A DNA stretch of 64,000 nucleotides from contig JAEZXR010000119.1 of NCBI GenBank assembly GCA_023419605.1, positions 124,001 through 188,000 of the forward strand. Direction: 5' to 3'. The notes beneath the pieces are model-generated. The model was given only the letters and a program-made list of their open reading frames with translations. It had not been told where the DNA came from and did not search any database. A program made the translations under genes and the position numbers. Shown here in pieces: positions 33,442-41,791 of the stretch. This DNA is from Bacillota bacterium. Its GTDB lineage: Bacteria; Bacillota; Clostridia; Acetivibrionales; JAEZXR01. Position 1 is the stretch's first letter, and the number at the start of each line of letters is the position of its first letter.

Positions 33442-35100
33442 ATGCGAAGTGATGCAGTGAAAAAGGGGATTGAGAGAGCACCGCACCGGTCTCTTTTTAA
33501 AGCAATGGGGTATACGGATGAGGAACTGGAACGGCCGCTGATTGGCGTCGCCAATTCCAAAAGTGAAATCATTCCCGGGCACATTCACCTGGACAAAATA
33601 ACAGAGGCGGTAAAAGCGGGTATCCGAATGGCAGGAGGAACGCCTGTAGAGTTTGGTGCCATCGGTGTTTGTGATGGTATCGCCATGGGACATGTAGGGA
33701 TGAAATATTCTCTGGCTACCCGGGAGCTCATCGCCGATTCCTGTGAAGCCATGGGCCTGGCTCACAGCTTTGACGGAATGGTGTTTATACCCAACTGTGA
33801 TAAAATCGTACCGGGAATGTTGATGGCTGCAGCTAGAATTAATGTACCTTCTATCGTAATCAGCGGGGGGCCGATGCTTTCCTTGCAGCGTGATGGAAAA
33901 CAGTTGGATTTGAACAGCGTATTTGAGGCGGTAGGGGCCTATAAGGCAGGCAAAATCACAGAAGAAGAAGTGGGCGAATTCGAAGACCACGCTTGTCCGG
34001 GCTGCGGCTCCTGCTCCGGAATGTTTACTGCCAATTCCATGAACTGTCTGACGGAGGTACTGGGACTGGGGCTGCCGGGGAATGGCACAGTACCTGCTGT
34101 ATATGCGGAAAGAATCCGCCTGGCCAAAAAAGCGGGCATGAAAATCATGGAACTGGTAGAGAAGGACATAAAGCCCTCCGATATCCTGACTTCAAAAGCT
34201 TTTGAAAATGCGTTAACGGTGGACATGGCCCTTGGCTGTTCTACAAACTCGGTGCTGCATTTGCCAGCTATTGCCAATGAGGCGGGAATCGTTATTAACC
34301 TGGACGTAATCAATGAGATCAGTGGCAAGGTCCCGAATCTATGTAAACTGGCACCGGCCGGTTATCACCATATCCAGGATCTCTATGCCGCCGGCGGAGT
34401 TCAGGCAGTAATGAAGGAGTTGACCAAAAAGGGACTGCTTCACCTGGATGGAGTGACTGTCACCGGTAAAACTGTGGGGGAAAACATTGAAACGGCCAGA
34501 GTACTGGATTACAGTGTAATCAAGAGCATTGAGGAGCCTTACAGCATCACCGGAGGAATTGCGGTGCTTAGGGGAAATCTGGCACCGGACGGAGCTGTAG
34601 TAAAACGGTCTGCGGTGGCTGCGGAAATGCTGGTTCATGAGGGGCCGGCCAGGGTATTTGATTCGGAAGACGATGCGATCCAAGCCATCTATAAGGGCAG
34701 CATCCAAAAAGGAGATGTGATCATCATTCGCTATGAAGGGCCCAAAGGGGGACCTGGAATGCGTGAGATGCTGGGGCCTACTTCTGCCATTGCAGGGATG
34801 GGGCTGGATAAGCATGTGGCCCTGCTGACGGATGGTCGATTCTCCGGTGCAACCCGGGGGGCTTCCATCGGGCATGTTTCTCCCGAGGCCATGGAGGGCG
34901 GGCCTATTGGACTTGTACAGGAAGGGGATCGAATCGAGATCGATATACCCAAGGGTAAACTGAATGTTCTTGTTTCAGAAGAGGAGCTGGCGGTAAGAAA
35001 GCAGGCATGGAAGGCGCCGGAACCGAAAATTACCAAGGGCTACCTGGGCAGGTATGCGAGACTGGTGTCTTCAGCGAGCACTGGAGCAGTGCTGAAATAG
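33442..35100 (+). CDS. ilvD: Dihydroxy-acid dehydratase
   Basis: A 552-residue iron-sulfur enzyme of valine/isoleucine synthesis, dehydrating 2,3-dihydroxy-3-methyl acids to 2-keto acids. Cluster ligands are seen in 'IPNCDKIVPGM' and 'DHACPGCGSCSGMFTANSMNC'; 'LGCSTNSVLHLPA' and the C-terminal 'LLTDGRFSGATRGASIGHVSPEA' complete the family signatures. The ribosome binding site before ATG 33442 is weak. It is followed by ilvB after a heptad-repeat spacer, so the branched-chain genes are adjacent, but ilvC and ilvN are not in the window. Confidence 0.97.
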   Translation: MRSDAVKKGIERAPHRSLFKAMGYTDEELERPLIGVANSKSEIIPGHIHLDKITEAVKAGIRMAGGTPVEFGAIGVCDGIAMGHVGMKYSLATRELIADSCEAMGLAHSFDGMVFIPNCDKIVPGMLMAAARINVPSIVISGGPMLSLQRDGKQLDLNSVFEAVGAYKAGKITEEEVGEFEDHACPGCGSCSGMFTANSMNCLTEVLGLGLPGNGTVPAVYAERIRLAKKAGMKIMELVEKDIKPSDILTSKAFENALTVDMALGCSTNSVLHLPAIANEAGIVINLDVINEISGKVPNLCKLAPAGYHHIQDLYAAGGVQAVMKELTKKGLLHLDGVTVTGKTVGENIETARVLDYSVIKSIEEPYSITGGIAVLRGNLAPDGAVVKRSAVAAEMLVHEGPARVFDSEDDAIQAIYKGSIQKGDVIIIRYEGPKGGPGMREMLGPTSAIAGMGLDKHVALLTDGRFSGATRGASIGHVSPEAMEGGPIGLVQEGDRIEIDIPKGKLNVLVSEEELAVRKQAWKAPEPKITKGYLGRYARLVSSASTGAVLK

Positions 35101-35222
35101 TTGATAGTTGACAGAGGACAGTTGACAGTTAAAAGAACAGGTGGTTTGAAATAATAGGCCATACGAACTTGCAGTTAATAGTTGCAACTAAAGATATAAA
35201 ATGCTTTTCAACTGTCAACTAA
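35101..35222. repeat. Heptad-built inverted repeat between ilvD and ilvB
   Basis: Directly behind ilvD stand ttgatag, ttgacag, aggacag, ttgacag, ttaaaag (35101-35135). About 70 bases on, CAACTGTCAACTAATAA is the inverted counterpart. The unit differs from the AATTCTC family but has the same 7-bp period. Confidence 0.7.
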
Positions 35223-35241
35223 TAATCGGGGGTGTGTGAAT

Positions 35242-36909
35242 ATGAGATTGACAGGGGCGGAGATATTTATAGAATGCCTCAAGGAACAGAGTGTGGATAC
35301 GATTTTCGGGTATCCCGGCGGAGCTGTTTTAAACCTGTATGATGCCTTGTATAAGGCGAAAGGGCGGATACGTCATATCCTGACTTCCCATGAACAAGGA
35401 GCGGCCCATGCTGCGGACGGATATGCCAGGGCTACGGGAAAGGTCGGCGTGTGTCTGGCAACTTCCGGACCGGGTGCTACCAACCTGGTGACGGGAATTG
35501 CCACAGCCTATATGGATTCTGTCCCCATGGTTGCTTTTACCGGACAGGTGGCGACAAGTCTTTTGGGGAAGGATTCCTTCCAGGAGGTAGACATCACGGG
35601 AATTACCATGCCCGTAACAAAGCATAATTACATTGTGAAGGATGTAAAGGAACTGGCGGATACCATACGGGAAGCTTTTATTATAGCCCGTGAAGGAAGG
35701 CCGGGGCCGGTTTTGGTGGATATTTGCAAGGACGTGACAGCAGCAGCGGCAGAATATGAGCCGCAGGTTCCCGTGAGGATCAGAGAGGCTGATATGGGAG
35801 TCCCAGAAAGGCAAATTGAAAAAGCGGCGGAAATCATAAACAATGCAAAAAAACCTATACTTATAGCGGGAGGCGGAGTTTCCATCGGTGATGCCGCACA
35901 GGAGCTGCTGGCACTGGCAGAGAAGGTACAAATTCCGGTAGCTACCACATTGATGGGGCTGGGTGCTTTCCCCGGAAATCATGTCCTCTACACGGGGCTG
36001 GTGGGAATGCATGGGACAAAAACTTCGAACCTGGCGGTATCCGAGTCTGACCTGTTTATTGCCGTCGGAGCCCGTTTTAGCGACCGGGTGATCAGTGATG
36101 TCAGCAAATTTGCACCGAAGGCACAAATCATGCATATTGATATTGATCCCGCAGAAGTCGGGAAAAATATTACTGTACACTACCCTTTGACAGGAAATGT
36201 ACGGAAAATATTAAGGGCTATTACTGCCAAGGTAGCAAAACGGGAGCCTTCCGGGTGGAATTATCAAATTCGGGAATGGAAGGAATCCTACCCTTTGAAA
36301 TACCCGAAGGATGATGTACTGCGCCCCCAATACACGATCGAGCGGCTGTACGAACTCACGGAGGGAAAAGCCCTCATCACCACGGAAGTGGGGCAGAATC
36401 AGCTCTGGGCGGCACAGTATTACAAGTATACGAGACCCAGGCAGTTTATTTCTTCCGGCGGATTAGGCACTATGGGCTATGGATTGGGTGCCTGTATGGG
36501 GGCTCAGATCGGCTGCCCGGATAAAAAAGTCATTAATATAGCCGGAGATGGGAGCTTCCGGATGAACTGCAACGAGCTGGCTACGGCAGTGGAATATAAA
36601 CTACCTATTATTATTGCCATCATGAACAACCGGGTTTTGGGTATGGTGCGGCAGTGGCAGAATCTTTTCTATGACGGGCGGTATTCTTCCACCACTATCG
36701 ATCGAAGCACGGATTTCGTGGCTCTGGCTGAAGCTTACGGGGCTTTGGGATTCAGAGTCACAGGTCCGGGAGAGGTAGACCGGGTTCTAGAGGATGCGTT
36801 GTCTTCCACCGATCGGCCTGTGGTGATTGATTTTGTGATTGACCGGGATGAGAAGGTGCTTCCCATTGTACCTCCAGGGGCACCCATTAGTGAGCTGATT
36901 GCCGAATAG
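35242..36909 (+). CDS. ilvB: Acetolactate synthase, large subunit
   Basis: A 555-residue thiamine-diphosphate enzyme joining pyruvate with pyruvate or 2-ketobutyrate. The proton-relay glutamate is in 'LTSHEQGAAHAADGYARATG', followed by 'SGPGATNLVTGIATAY'. The ThDP motif 'GDGSFRMNCNELATAVEYKLPIIIAIMNN' lies near 440-470, and FAD-binding segments are present, so it is the anabolic AHAS type. ATG 35242 has CGGGGGTG eight bases upstream; a GTG at 35236 is too near. No regulatory subunit gene (ilvN/ilvH) follows: a terminator comes at once. Confidence 0.95.
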   Translation: MRLTGAEIFIECLKEQSVDTIFGYPGGAVLNLYDALYKAKGRIRHILTSHEQGAAHAADGYARATGKVGVCLATSGPGATNLVTGIATAYMDSVPMVAFTGQVATSLLGKDSFQEVDITGITMPVTKHNYIVKDVKELADTIREAFIIAREGRPGPVLVDICKDVTAAAAEYEPQVPVRIREADMGVPERQIEKAAEIINNAKKPILIAGGGVSIGDAAQELLALAEKVQIPVATTLMGLGAFPGNHVLYTGLVGMHGTKTSNLAVSESDLFIAVGARFSDRVISDVSKFAPKAQIMHIDIDPAEVGKNITVHYPLTGNVRKILRAITAKVAKREPSGWNYQIREWKESYPLKYPKDDVLRPQYTIERLYELTEGKALITTEVGQNQLWAAQYYKYTRPRQFISSGGLGTMGYGLGACMGAQIGCPDKKVINIAGDGSFRMNCNELATAVEYKLPIIIAIMNNRVLGMVRQWQNLFYDGRYSSTTIDRSTDFVALAEAYGALGFRVTGPGEVDRVLEDALSSTDRPVVIDFVIDRDEKVLPIVPPGAPISELIAE

Positions 36910-36918
36910 GGTTGAAAT

Positions 36919-36968
36919 AAAGGGCGGCAAATAGAGAGTCACAGACTCATCTGTTTGCCGCCTTTTCT
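36919..36968 (+). terminator. Terminator of ilvB
   Basis: AAAGGGCGGCAAA pairs with TTTGCCGCCTTT around a long loop, with T after it. Confidence 0.85.
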
Positions 36969-37099
36969 TTATTAGATACCCATGAGTATTTGTTTTACAG
37001 GCGGTAGAGTCCTTCGACTTACCAAATTTCAATGGATTGATGTGACAGCATAAATTTGTTATACTGTAGGTAGACTAAAAGGTTAGGAGTGCACCGCAC

Positions 37100-37471
37100 A
37101 TGAAGCAGAAAGTTACCAGGTATCTCTCTTTTATAGTGATACTGCTTATACTTGTGAGTATGCTTCCATTACATGATGAGCCGCCTGTATTTGGAATGGA
37201 TAAAAGTACAGGTACTTCAAAGGCCTTTCTTTCTGCTGCTGTCATGGATACGAGTGCTTCCTATATCAAGCAGGAAAGCGGCAGAGAATACGTAACAGCT
37301 ATTTTCAGTAAATTTCATACGGAAATTTATCATTCCTACTTGCAGTTGTCCACTACTGCGGCGGGGGTACAAAGTGTTGAAGTCTTGGAAGACCGCAGGG
37401 ATAAATTACGGTTTCTGATTACCCCATATTTTCACGGGAGTAGATATAAAAATGAATTCACCTTCTGCTAA
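37100..37471 (+). CDS. Small secreted or anchored protein, function unknown
   Basis: A 123-residue protein with an N-terminal hydrophobic stretch (YLSFIVILLILVSMLPL) acting as signal or anchor, then a polar domain with no motif I recognise ('ESGREYVTAIFSKFHTEIYHSYLQL', 'LRFLITPYFHGSRYKNEFTFC'). GGTTAGGAG lies upstream of the ATG. It is followed after 25 bases by a 43-residue membrane protein, so the two are probably cotranscribed. Confidence 0.6.
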   Translation: MKQKVTRYLSFIVILLILVSMLPLHDEPPVFGMDKSTGTSKAFLSAAVMDTSASYIKQESGREYVTAIFSKFHTEIYHSYLQLSTTAAGVQSVEVLEDRRDKLRFLITPYFHGSRYKNEFTFC

Positions 37472-37496
37472 AACCAGATAAGGAGGTGAAACTGCC

Positions 37497-37628
37497 ATGG
37501 GTACTACTGAAATTGTTGTACTTTCTATTTGCGTGTTGATTGTAATTGCAGGAATGATTTTTGGATACAGACAAAGCAAGAAAGGTGAAGAGCTTGACAT
37601 GGCCAATAGTAAAAAGGAATCCAAATAG
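37497..37628 (+). CDS. 43-residue single-pass membrane protein
   Basis: A very small gene with an ideal AAGGAGGTG site nine bases before ATG 37497 and a terminator right behind it. The product has a short outer N-terminus (MGTTE), one membrane helix (IVVLSICVLIVIAGMIFGY) and a charged lysine-rich tail (RQSKKGEELDMANSKKESK). No family recognised. Confidence 0.7.
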   Translation: MGTTEIVVLSICVLIVIAGMIFGYRQSKKGEELDMANSKKESK

Positions 37629-37631
37629 TAG

Positions 37632-37660
37632 AAGGGGGACGGCGAAAAGCCGCCCCCTTT
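37632..37660 (+). terminator. Terminator of the small membrane-protein genes
   Basis: AAGGGGG-A-CGGC, GAAAA loop, GCCGCCCCCTT: a GC-rich stem with short T-run. Confidence 0.75.
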
Positions 37661-37765
37661 GATGTATAAGCATAATGCTTTTACCGGATTGTTCATGAGA
37701 AATCTCTTAAAAAAATTGCATATTTACGAAGGAGTTTCATAGGATGATGGTGACATAGGTATCGA

Positions 37766-37842
37766 ACTTTGAATTGGATTTTTCCAGAAAGCGAACCGCC
37801 GAAAATCCGTGTATTTCCCTTCTGGTTACTAAGGTTCAAAGT
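37766..37842 (+). promoter_or_regulatory. Structured leader candidate before the GvpL/F gene
   Basis: ACTTTGAA (37766-37773) pairs with TTCAAAGT (37835-37842). Inside, GGATTTT pairs with AAAATCC, and CCAGAA (37784) with TTCTGG (37820) across that stem, so a pseudoknot is possible. Confidence 0.3.
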
Positions 37843-37879
37843 GCGCTGACCTACTACTATAGGCATAGGAGAGATGAAC

Positions 37880-38590
37880 ATGAGCAATTATGGGCTATAT
37901 GTTTATGGAATTATGCGTGAGAATAACGATTCCGCTTTATCCGGCATACGCGGAGTCGATGAAACACATTCCCTCATGGCCATCACCGCAGGGGAATTCC
38001 ACGCCATAGCCAGTCCTGTGGATTTGGCGGAATTCGGTGAGTGTGAAATTAGTGAGAGGCTGCAAAATATGCACTGGGTGGAGGGAAAAACAAAAAGGCA
38101 TTTTGAAATACTTCAGCAGCTAATAAGTATAGGGACCATCGTTCCGGTAAAATTCTGCACCGTTTTTATCCATGCAGAGCATCTGAAGGCTTTTTTAAAC
38201 GCGCATGCGGCATATTTGCAGGAGGCATTTTCCTGTTTTCAGAGCAAAGAAGAATGGGTATTGAAAATGATTCGTGACAGCACCCATTATTCAGGGGGAA
38301 ATATCAATCAAATGATACAGGATAAAATAACGGAGACCCTGTCTGCATTTTGGAAGGAATTAGGTACAAAAGTGGAAAAAACCAAGCTGAAGGGCAGTCT
38401 TTTCGTTCCATCGGCAGAAGACCGGGAGAAGCCATTGCTGAAGGCCGTGCTTCTGATCCGGAAGGAGGAAGTCCCTGGAGTTATACAATGGGTAAAGGAT
38501 CAGGATAAAAAACTGGAAACCTTTAGTTTAAAAGCAGAGCTTTCCGGCCCTCTGCCCTTTTATAATTTTGCGGAGCTGTTTATCCCTTAA
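37880..38590 (+). CDS. GvpL/GvpF family protein
   Basis: A 236-residue protein of the gas-vesicle GvpL/GvpF family: 'YGLYVYGIMRENN' at the start, 'AIASPVDLAEFGE', the central 'VEGKTKRHFEILQQLISIGTIVPVKFCTVF', and 'LSGPLPFYNFAELFIP' at the end, the family's characteristic close. These proteins assist gas-vesicle assembly. No gvpA structural gene or other gvp gene lies in the window, so either the cluster is elsewhere or this is an orphan with another role. ATG 37880 has AGGAGAG upstream. Confidence 0.88.
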   Translation: MSNYGLYVYGIMRENNDSALSGIRGVDETHSLMAITAGEFHAIASPVDLAEFGECEISERLQNMHWVEGKTKRHFEILQQLISIGTIVPVKFCTVFIHAEHLKAFLNAHAAYLQEAFSCFQSKEEWVLKMIRDSTHYSGGNINQMIQDKITETLSAFWKELGTKVEKTKLKGSLFVPSAEDREKPLLKAVLLIRKEEVPGVIQWVKDQDKKLETFSLKAELSGPLPFYNFAELFIP

Positions 38591-38686
38591 AAAAATTTGT
38601 AACAGTAAAGGAAGGCTGCAGAAAAACCCCAGAGAGACAGCCTTCATGACCTTTCGATTATAAATATTGCGGACAGAATTTAAAGT

Positions 38687-38725
38687 AAAAGGAACCGATA
38701 AGCATGGAAGATCGGTTCCTTTTGC
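38687..38725 (+). terminator. Terminator ahead of the rpmG operon
   Basis: AAAAGGAACCGAT pairs perfectly with ATCGGTTCCTTTT. A weaker GAAGGCTG/CAGCCTTC stem lies just before it at 38611-38645. Confidence 0.8.
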
Positions 38726-38807
38726 ATATTTAGCGTCAAACAGGTATTGACGGCGGGAGCAGGTCAGTATATACTTAGGATACAAAGCATACATAAATAA
38801 AAATATC

Positions 38808-38836
38808 TTGACATACTTTCGTTTTTATGATAAATT
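38808..38836 (+). promoter_or_regulatory. Promoter of rpmG-secE-nusG
   Basis: TTGACA (38808-38813), 17-base spacer, TAAATT (38831-38836). The leader of about 180 bases contains an AATCAAA...TTTGATT hairpin (38932-38978). Confidence 0.8.
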
Positions 38837-39023
38837 AGGTATTGCTTCTTTGTGTAGCTTTTTTTTTATGCCAAAAATGTACTTTTCGAGTGGGAAATAT
38901 TTGTAACAGCTAGGTAGAAAAGTATGCAATCAAAGCCGCTTTACATAGAACATAATCGGTCTAAAGCTGTTTTGATTACAAATTTATTCATATATGTATA
39001 ATCTGTAGCTGGAGGTGTTAATA

Positions 39024-39173
39024 ATGAGAGTTAAAATAACAATGGCTTGTGGCGAGTGCAAACAGAGAAATTACAACACGATCAAGAACAAGAAGAATGA
39101 TCCGGACAGACTTGAAATGAGAAAATATTGCAGGTTCTGTCGCAAACACACTGAACACAAGGAAACAAAATAG
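39024..39173 (+). CDS. rpmG: 50S ribosomal protein L33
   Basis: A 49-residue zinc-ribbon protein of the large subunit: 'MRVKITMACGECKQRNYNT' and 'MRKYCRFCRKHTEHKET'. Both CxxC pairs are intact, so this is the zinc-containing C+ form. GGAGGTG precedes the ATG. It opens the secE-nusG cluster, as in most Clostridia. Confidence 0.95.
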   Translation: MRVKITMACGECKQRNYNTIKNKKNDPDRLEMRKYCRFCRKHTEHKETK

Positions 39174-39271
39174 TCTCTTGAGCGAAATAACAAGGACTGT
39201 CTTTTTGCTAAATCCTGCATGATTTCCATATGGGAGTCCGCAAAAAAGTCCAGGTCATTTATTTCAAGAGA
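39174..39271 (+). ncRNA. Dispersed hairpin element, copy 4, between rpmG and secE
   Basis: The whole spacer folds into one long imperfect stem: TCTCTTGA/(T)CAAGAGA, GAAATAA/TTATTTC, GGACT/AGTCC and TTTTTGC/GCAAAAA. GGGAGTCCGCAAAAAAG (39232-39248) matches the core motif of copies 1 and 3. It begins right at the rpmG stop codon. No tRNA-Trp, often found here, is present. Confidence 0.5.
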
Positions 39272-39337
39272 TACAGTTTGTGTGACGAAGTTTTAAATTA
39301 CGTCAAATCCTAAAAATAATAAGCGGGATGTGAGTGT

Positions 39338-39565
39338 ATGGCTGATGAAGCAAAAGTTTCAAAATTCGGCAATGCTCGTAAAAATGTAACCAGATTTTTC
39401 AGGGAAATAAAAAGCGAGCTGAAAAAGGTAATCTGGCCAAACAGGGAGCAGTTAGTCAATAACACAATAACAGTTTTGGCGGCATGTCTGGTAATGGGAG
39501 TTATAATCTGGGTAGCAGACTTTGTACTTGGCGGGGCATTCAAATTTTTACTTAATAACATTTAA
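39338..39565 (+). CDS. secE: Preprotein translocase subunit SecE
   Basis: A 75-residue single-span SecE as typical of Gram-positives: amphipathic helix 'RFFREIKSELKKVIWPNREQLVNNT' (the conserved K-x-V-x-W-P motif) and membrane helix 'TVLAACLVMGVIIWVADFVL'. It clamps SecY in the SecYEG channel. It is followed after 34 bases by nusG, the universal order. Confidence 0.95.
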   Translation: MADEAKVSKFGNARKNVTRFFREIKSELKKVIWPNREQLVNNTITVLAACLVMGVIIWVADFVLGGAFKFLLNNI

Positions 39566-39599
39566 AGGAGGACATGGGGCCTTAGGGCTCTTTTGAGAT

Positions 39600-40118
39600 A
39601 TGTCTGAAGAAGCAAAATGGTATGTAGTCCATACTTATTCCGGGTATGAAAACAAAGTGAAGGCGAACATCGAAAAAGTTGTTGAGAACAGAAGCATGCA
39701 GGAATTCATTCTTGATGTCGTTGTTCCCATGGAGGAACAAATTGAAATCAAGGATGGCAAGAAAAAGGCAACTTTGAGAAAAGTGTTTCCCGGATATGTT
39801 TTGGTAAAGATGTTTATGAATGATGAATCCTGGTATGTTGTTAGAAATACCAGGGGAGTGACCGGCTTTGTCGGTCCTGGGTCGAAGCCTGTGCCTTTAA
39901 CTGATGAAGAAGTAAAGACAATGGGTGTTGAGGAATTTGCACCTGTTGTGGATTACGAAGTTGGTGACAACGTAAGAGTAATCTCTGGACCCCTTGAAAA
40001 CTTTATTGGAATTGTTGAAGAAATCAACATGGAAAAGAGAAAGGTAAGAGTGTCGGTTTCTATGTTTGGCAGGGAAACCCCTGTTGAATTGGAACTTGTC
40101 CAGATACAGAAAATCTAA
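39600..40118 (+). CDS. nusG: Transcription antitermination factor NusG
   Basis: A 172-residue NusG: the NGN domain (about 1-115, 'KWYVVHTYSGYENKVKANIEKVVEN', 'VFPGYVLVKMFMNDESWYVVRNTRGVTGFVG') and the KOW domain (about 120-172, 'VGDNVRVISGPLENFIGIVEEI'). It binds RNA polymerase and couples it to ribosome or Rho. It lies in the usual place between secE and rplK, about 160 bases before the latter. Confidence 0.97.
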   Translation: MSEEAKWYVVHTYSGYENKVKANIEKVVENRSMQEFILDVVVPMEEQIEIKDGKKKATLRKVFPGYVLVKMFMNDESWYVVRNTRGVTGFVGPGSKPVPLTDEEVKTMGVEEFAPVVDYEVGDNVRVISGPLENFIGIVEEINMEKRKVRVSVSMFGRETPVELELVQIQKI

Positions 40119-40281
40119 CTGTAAATGATGAGCAAAGGAGAAAAACTTCTTTGCGAATCAAAAAGAAAGTTGTTATTTGTCAATAACCTTGGATTTAAGA
40201 ATATGGGTGTGTGTAATGATGGTCTCATCATTTTCCATTCATCATTCTTATATTATATATAATATTTGGGAGGTGGAATTT

Positions 40282-40707
40282 ATGGCAAAGAAAATAGCTG
40301 GATATGTAAAGCTTCAAATTCCAGCAGGAAAAGCAACTCCGGCTCCACCGGTTGGACCAGCTTTAGGACAACATGGCGTAAACATCATGGGATTTTGTAA
40401 GGAATTCAACGAAAGAACTGCTAAGGATGCAGGACTCATTATTCCTGTAGTTATCACTGTATATGCAGACAGATCTTTCTCGTTTATTACAAAAACTCCC
40501 CCTGCTGCTATTCTTTTAAAGAAAGCTTGCAAGATTGAAAGCGGTTCTGGTAAGCCAAACAAAGAAAAGGTTGCTAAGATTTCCATGGCTGAAGTCAGGA
40601 AAATAGCTGAGCAGAAAATGCCAGACCTTAATGCGGCAAGTGTTGACGCTGCAGCCAGCATGATTGCAGGAACTGCAAGAAGCATGGGCATAGTTGTTAC
40701 TGAATAA
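40282..40707 (+). CDS. rplK: 50S ribosomal protein L11
   Basis: A 141-residue protein of the GTPase-associated centre. 'AGYVKLQIPAGKATPAPPVGPALGQHGVNIMGFCKEFN' at the start and 'AASMIAGTARSMGIVV' at the end are full L11 signatures. ATG 40282 follows GGGAGGTGG; longer frames upstream lack a site. It pairs with rplA downstream. Confidence 0.97.
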   Translation: MAKKIAGYVKLQIPAGKATPAPPVGPALGQHGVNIMGFCKEFNERTAKDAGLIIPVVITVYADRSFSFITKTPPAAILLKKACKIESGSGKPNKEKVAKISMAEVRKIAEQKMPDLNAASVDAAASMIAGTARSMGIVVTE

Positions 40708-40742
40708 TTGAAAATAGAAGGTTGTAGATAGGGGATTAAAAT

Positions 40743-40777
40743 AATTCTCCATTTTCAATTCTTAATTCTCAATTAGT
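40743..40777. repeat. Heptad repeat between rplK and rplA
   Basis: Five 7-bp units: aattctc, cattttc, aattctt, aattctc, aattagt. A looser complementary row (GAAAATAGAAG region, 40703-40730) precedes it, so a hairpin can form within the operon. Confidence 0.7.
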
Positions 40778-40833
40778 TACACGGTGGGAGGAACGCAGGT
40801 TCCGACAAATTTACCACGAAGGAGAGGATAATC

Positions 40834-41529
40834 ATGAAGAGAGGAAAGAAGTATACTGAGAGTGCTAAACTCGTAGATAGATTAGCTGTCTATGAGCCAA
40901 TCGAAGCTCTCGACCTGGTTCAGAAAACTGCGAAAGCAAAGTTTGATGAAACAGTGGAAGCTCACATTAAACTGGGTGTTGACTCCAGGCATGCTGACCA
41001 GCAGGTTAGAGGCGCTGTTGTACTCCCTCATGGTACTGGTAAAAAGGTTAGAGTTCTTGTTTTCGCTAAGGGCGACAAGGCTTCAGAAGCTGAAAAAGCC
41101 GGTGCTGACCACGTTGGTGCAGAAGATATGGTTACAAAGATCCAGAACAATAACTGGTTCGAGTTTGACGTTGTAGTTGCTACTCCGGACATGATGGGTG
41201 TTGTTGGTAGATTAGGTAAAGTGCTGGGTCCGAAAGGATTAATGCCGAACCCTAAAGCCGGAACAGTTACCATGGACGTAGCAAAGGCAATTGCAGATAT
41301 CAAAGCCGGTAAAATTGAGTATAGGCTGGATAAGACCAATATTATCCACTGCCCAATCGGAAAAGTTTCCTTTGGTACGGATAAGCTGAAAGATAACTTC
41401 CAGACATTGTTGGAAGCTGTTATTAAAGCAAAGCCTGTTGCTGCAAAGGGACAGTATCTGAAGAGCGTAGTTGTATCATCAACCATGGGACCTGGAATCA
41501 AAGTAAATCCACAGAGGGTTACTGAGTAA
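40834..41529 (+). CDS. rplA: 50S ribosomal protein L1
   Basis: A 231-residue L1 protein of the ribosomal stalk base: 'MKRGKKYTESAKLVDRLAVYEPIEALDLVQKTA', the signature 'DMMGVVGRLGKVLGPKGLMPNPKAGTVT', and 'TNIIHCPIGKVSF'. AAGGAGAGG precedes the ATG. L1 can repress its own operon through the mRNA in other bacteria; no clear L1 site was found here. Confidence 0.97.
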   Translation: MKRGKKYTESAKLVDRLAVYEPIEALDLVQKTAKAKFDETVEAHIKLGVDSRHADQQVRGAVVLPHGTGKKVRVLVFAKGDKASEAEKAGADHVGAEDMVTKIQNNNWFEFDVVVATPDMMGVVGRLGKVLGPKGLMPNPKAGTVTMDVAKAIADIKAGKIEYRLDKTNIIHCPIGKVSFGTDKLKDNFQTLLEAVIKAKPVAAKGQYLKSVVVSSTMGPGIKVNPQRVTE

Positions 41530-41614
41530 TTCAGGATAGCAACAGGATGATAATGCTGATATAATAATTTAAAAAATGCTTTACAAAGCTTTTAATATAG
41601 TGTATTATATTGCA

Positions 41615-41754
41615 GTAACTGAATAAAGTTTGCCATAGACAGTAGGTGTTTTTACTTAATAGAGACACTTCTCATCCTACCGAGGAAGAAAAGTTATTAA
41701 TTTTTGATTGGTAATTATACCCTCGTATGTTTATGCGCATGCGAGGGTTTTGTA
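41615..41754 (+). ncRNA. Ribosomal L10 leader with attenuator
   Basis: The spacer holds the L10-leader core TTTGCCATAGACAGTAGGTG and the pairing CATCCTACCGAGG, the known L10(L12)4 binding structure in Firmicutes. It is followed by a terminator hairpin ACCCTCG/CGAGGGT with TTTTGT (41719-41754). It would reduce rplJL transcription when L10 is in excess. Confidence 0.85.
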
Positions 41755-41791
41755 TTATACACTGAATTCTATTCATAGGGAGGTGCGAAAC

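Noticed and set aside
39174..39337. tRNA-Trp between rpmG and secE
   Set aside because: No T-loop GTTCGAATC-type sequence or cloverleaf is present; the spacer folds as one long stem.
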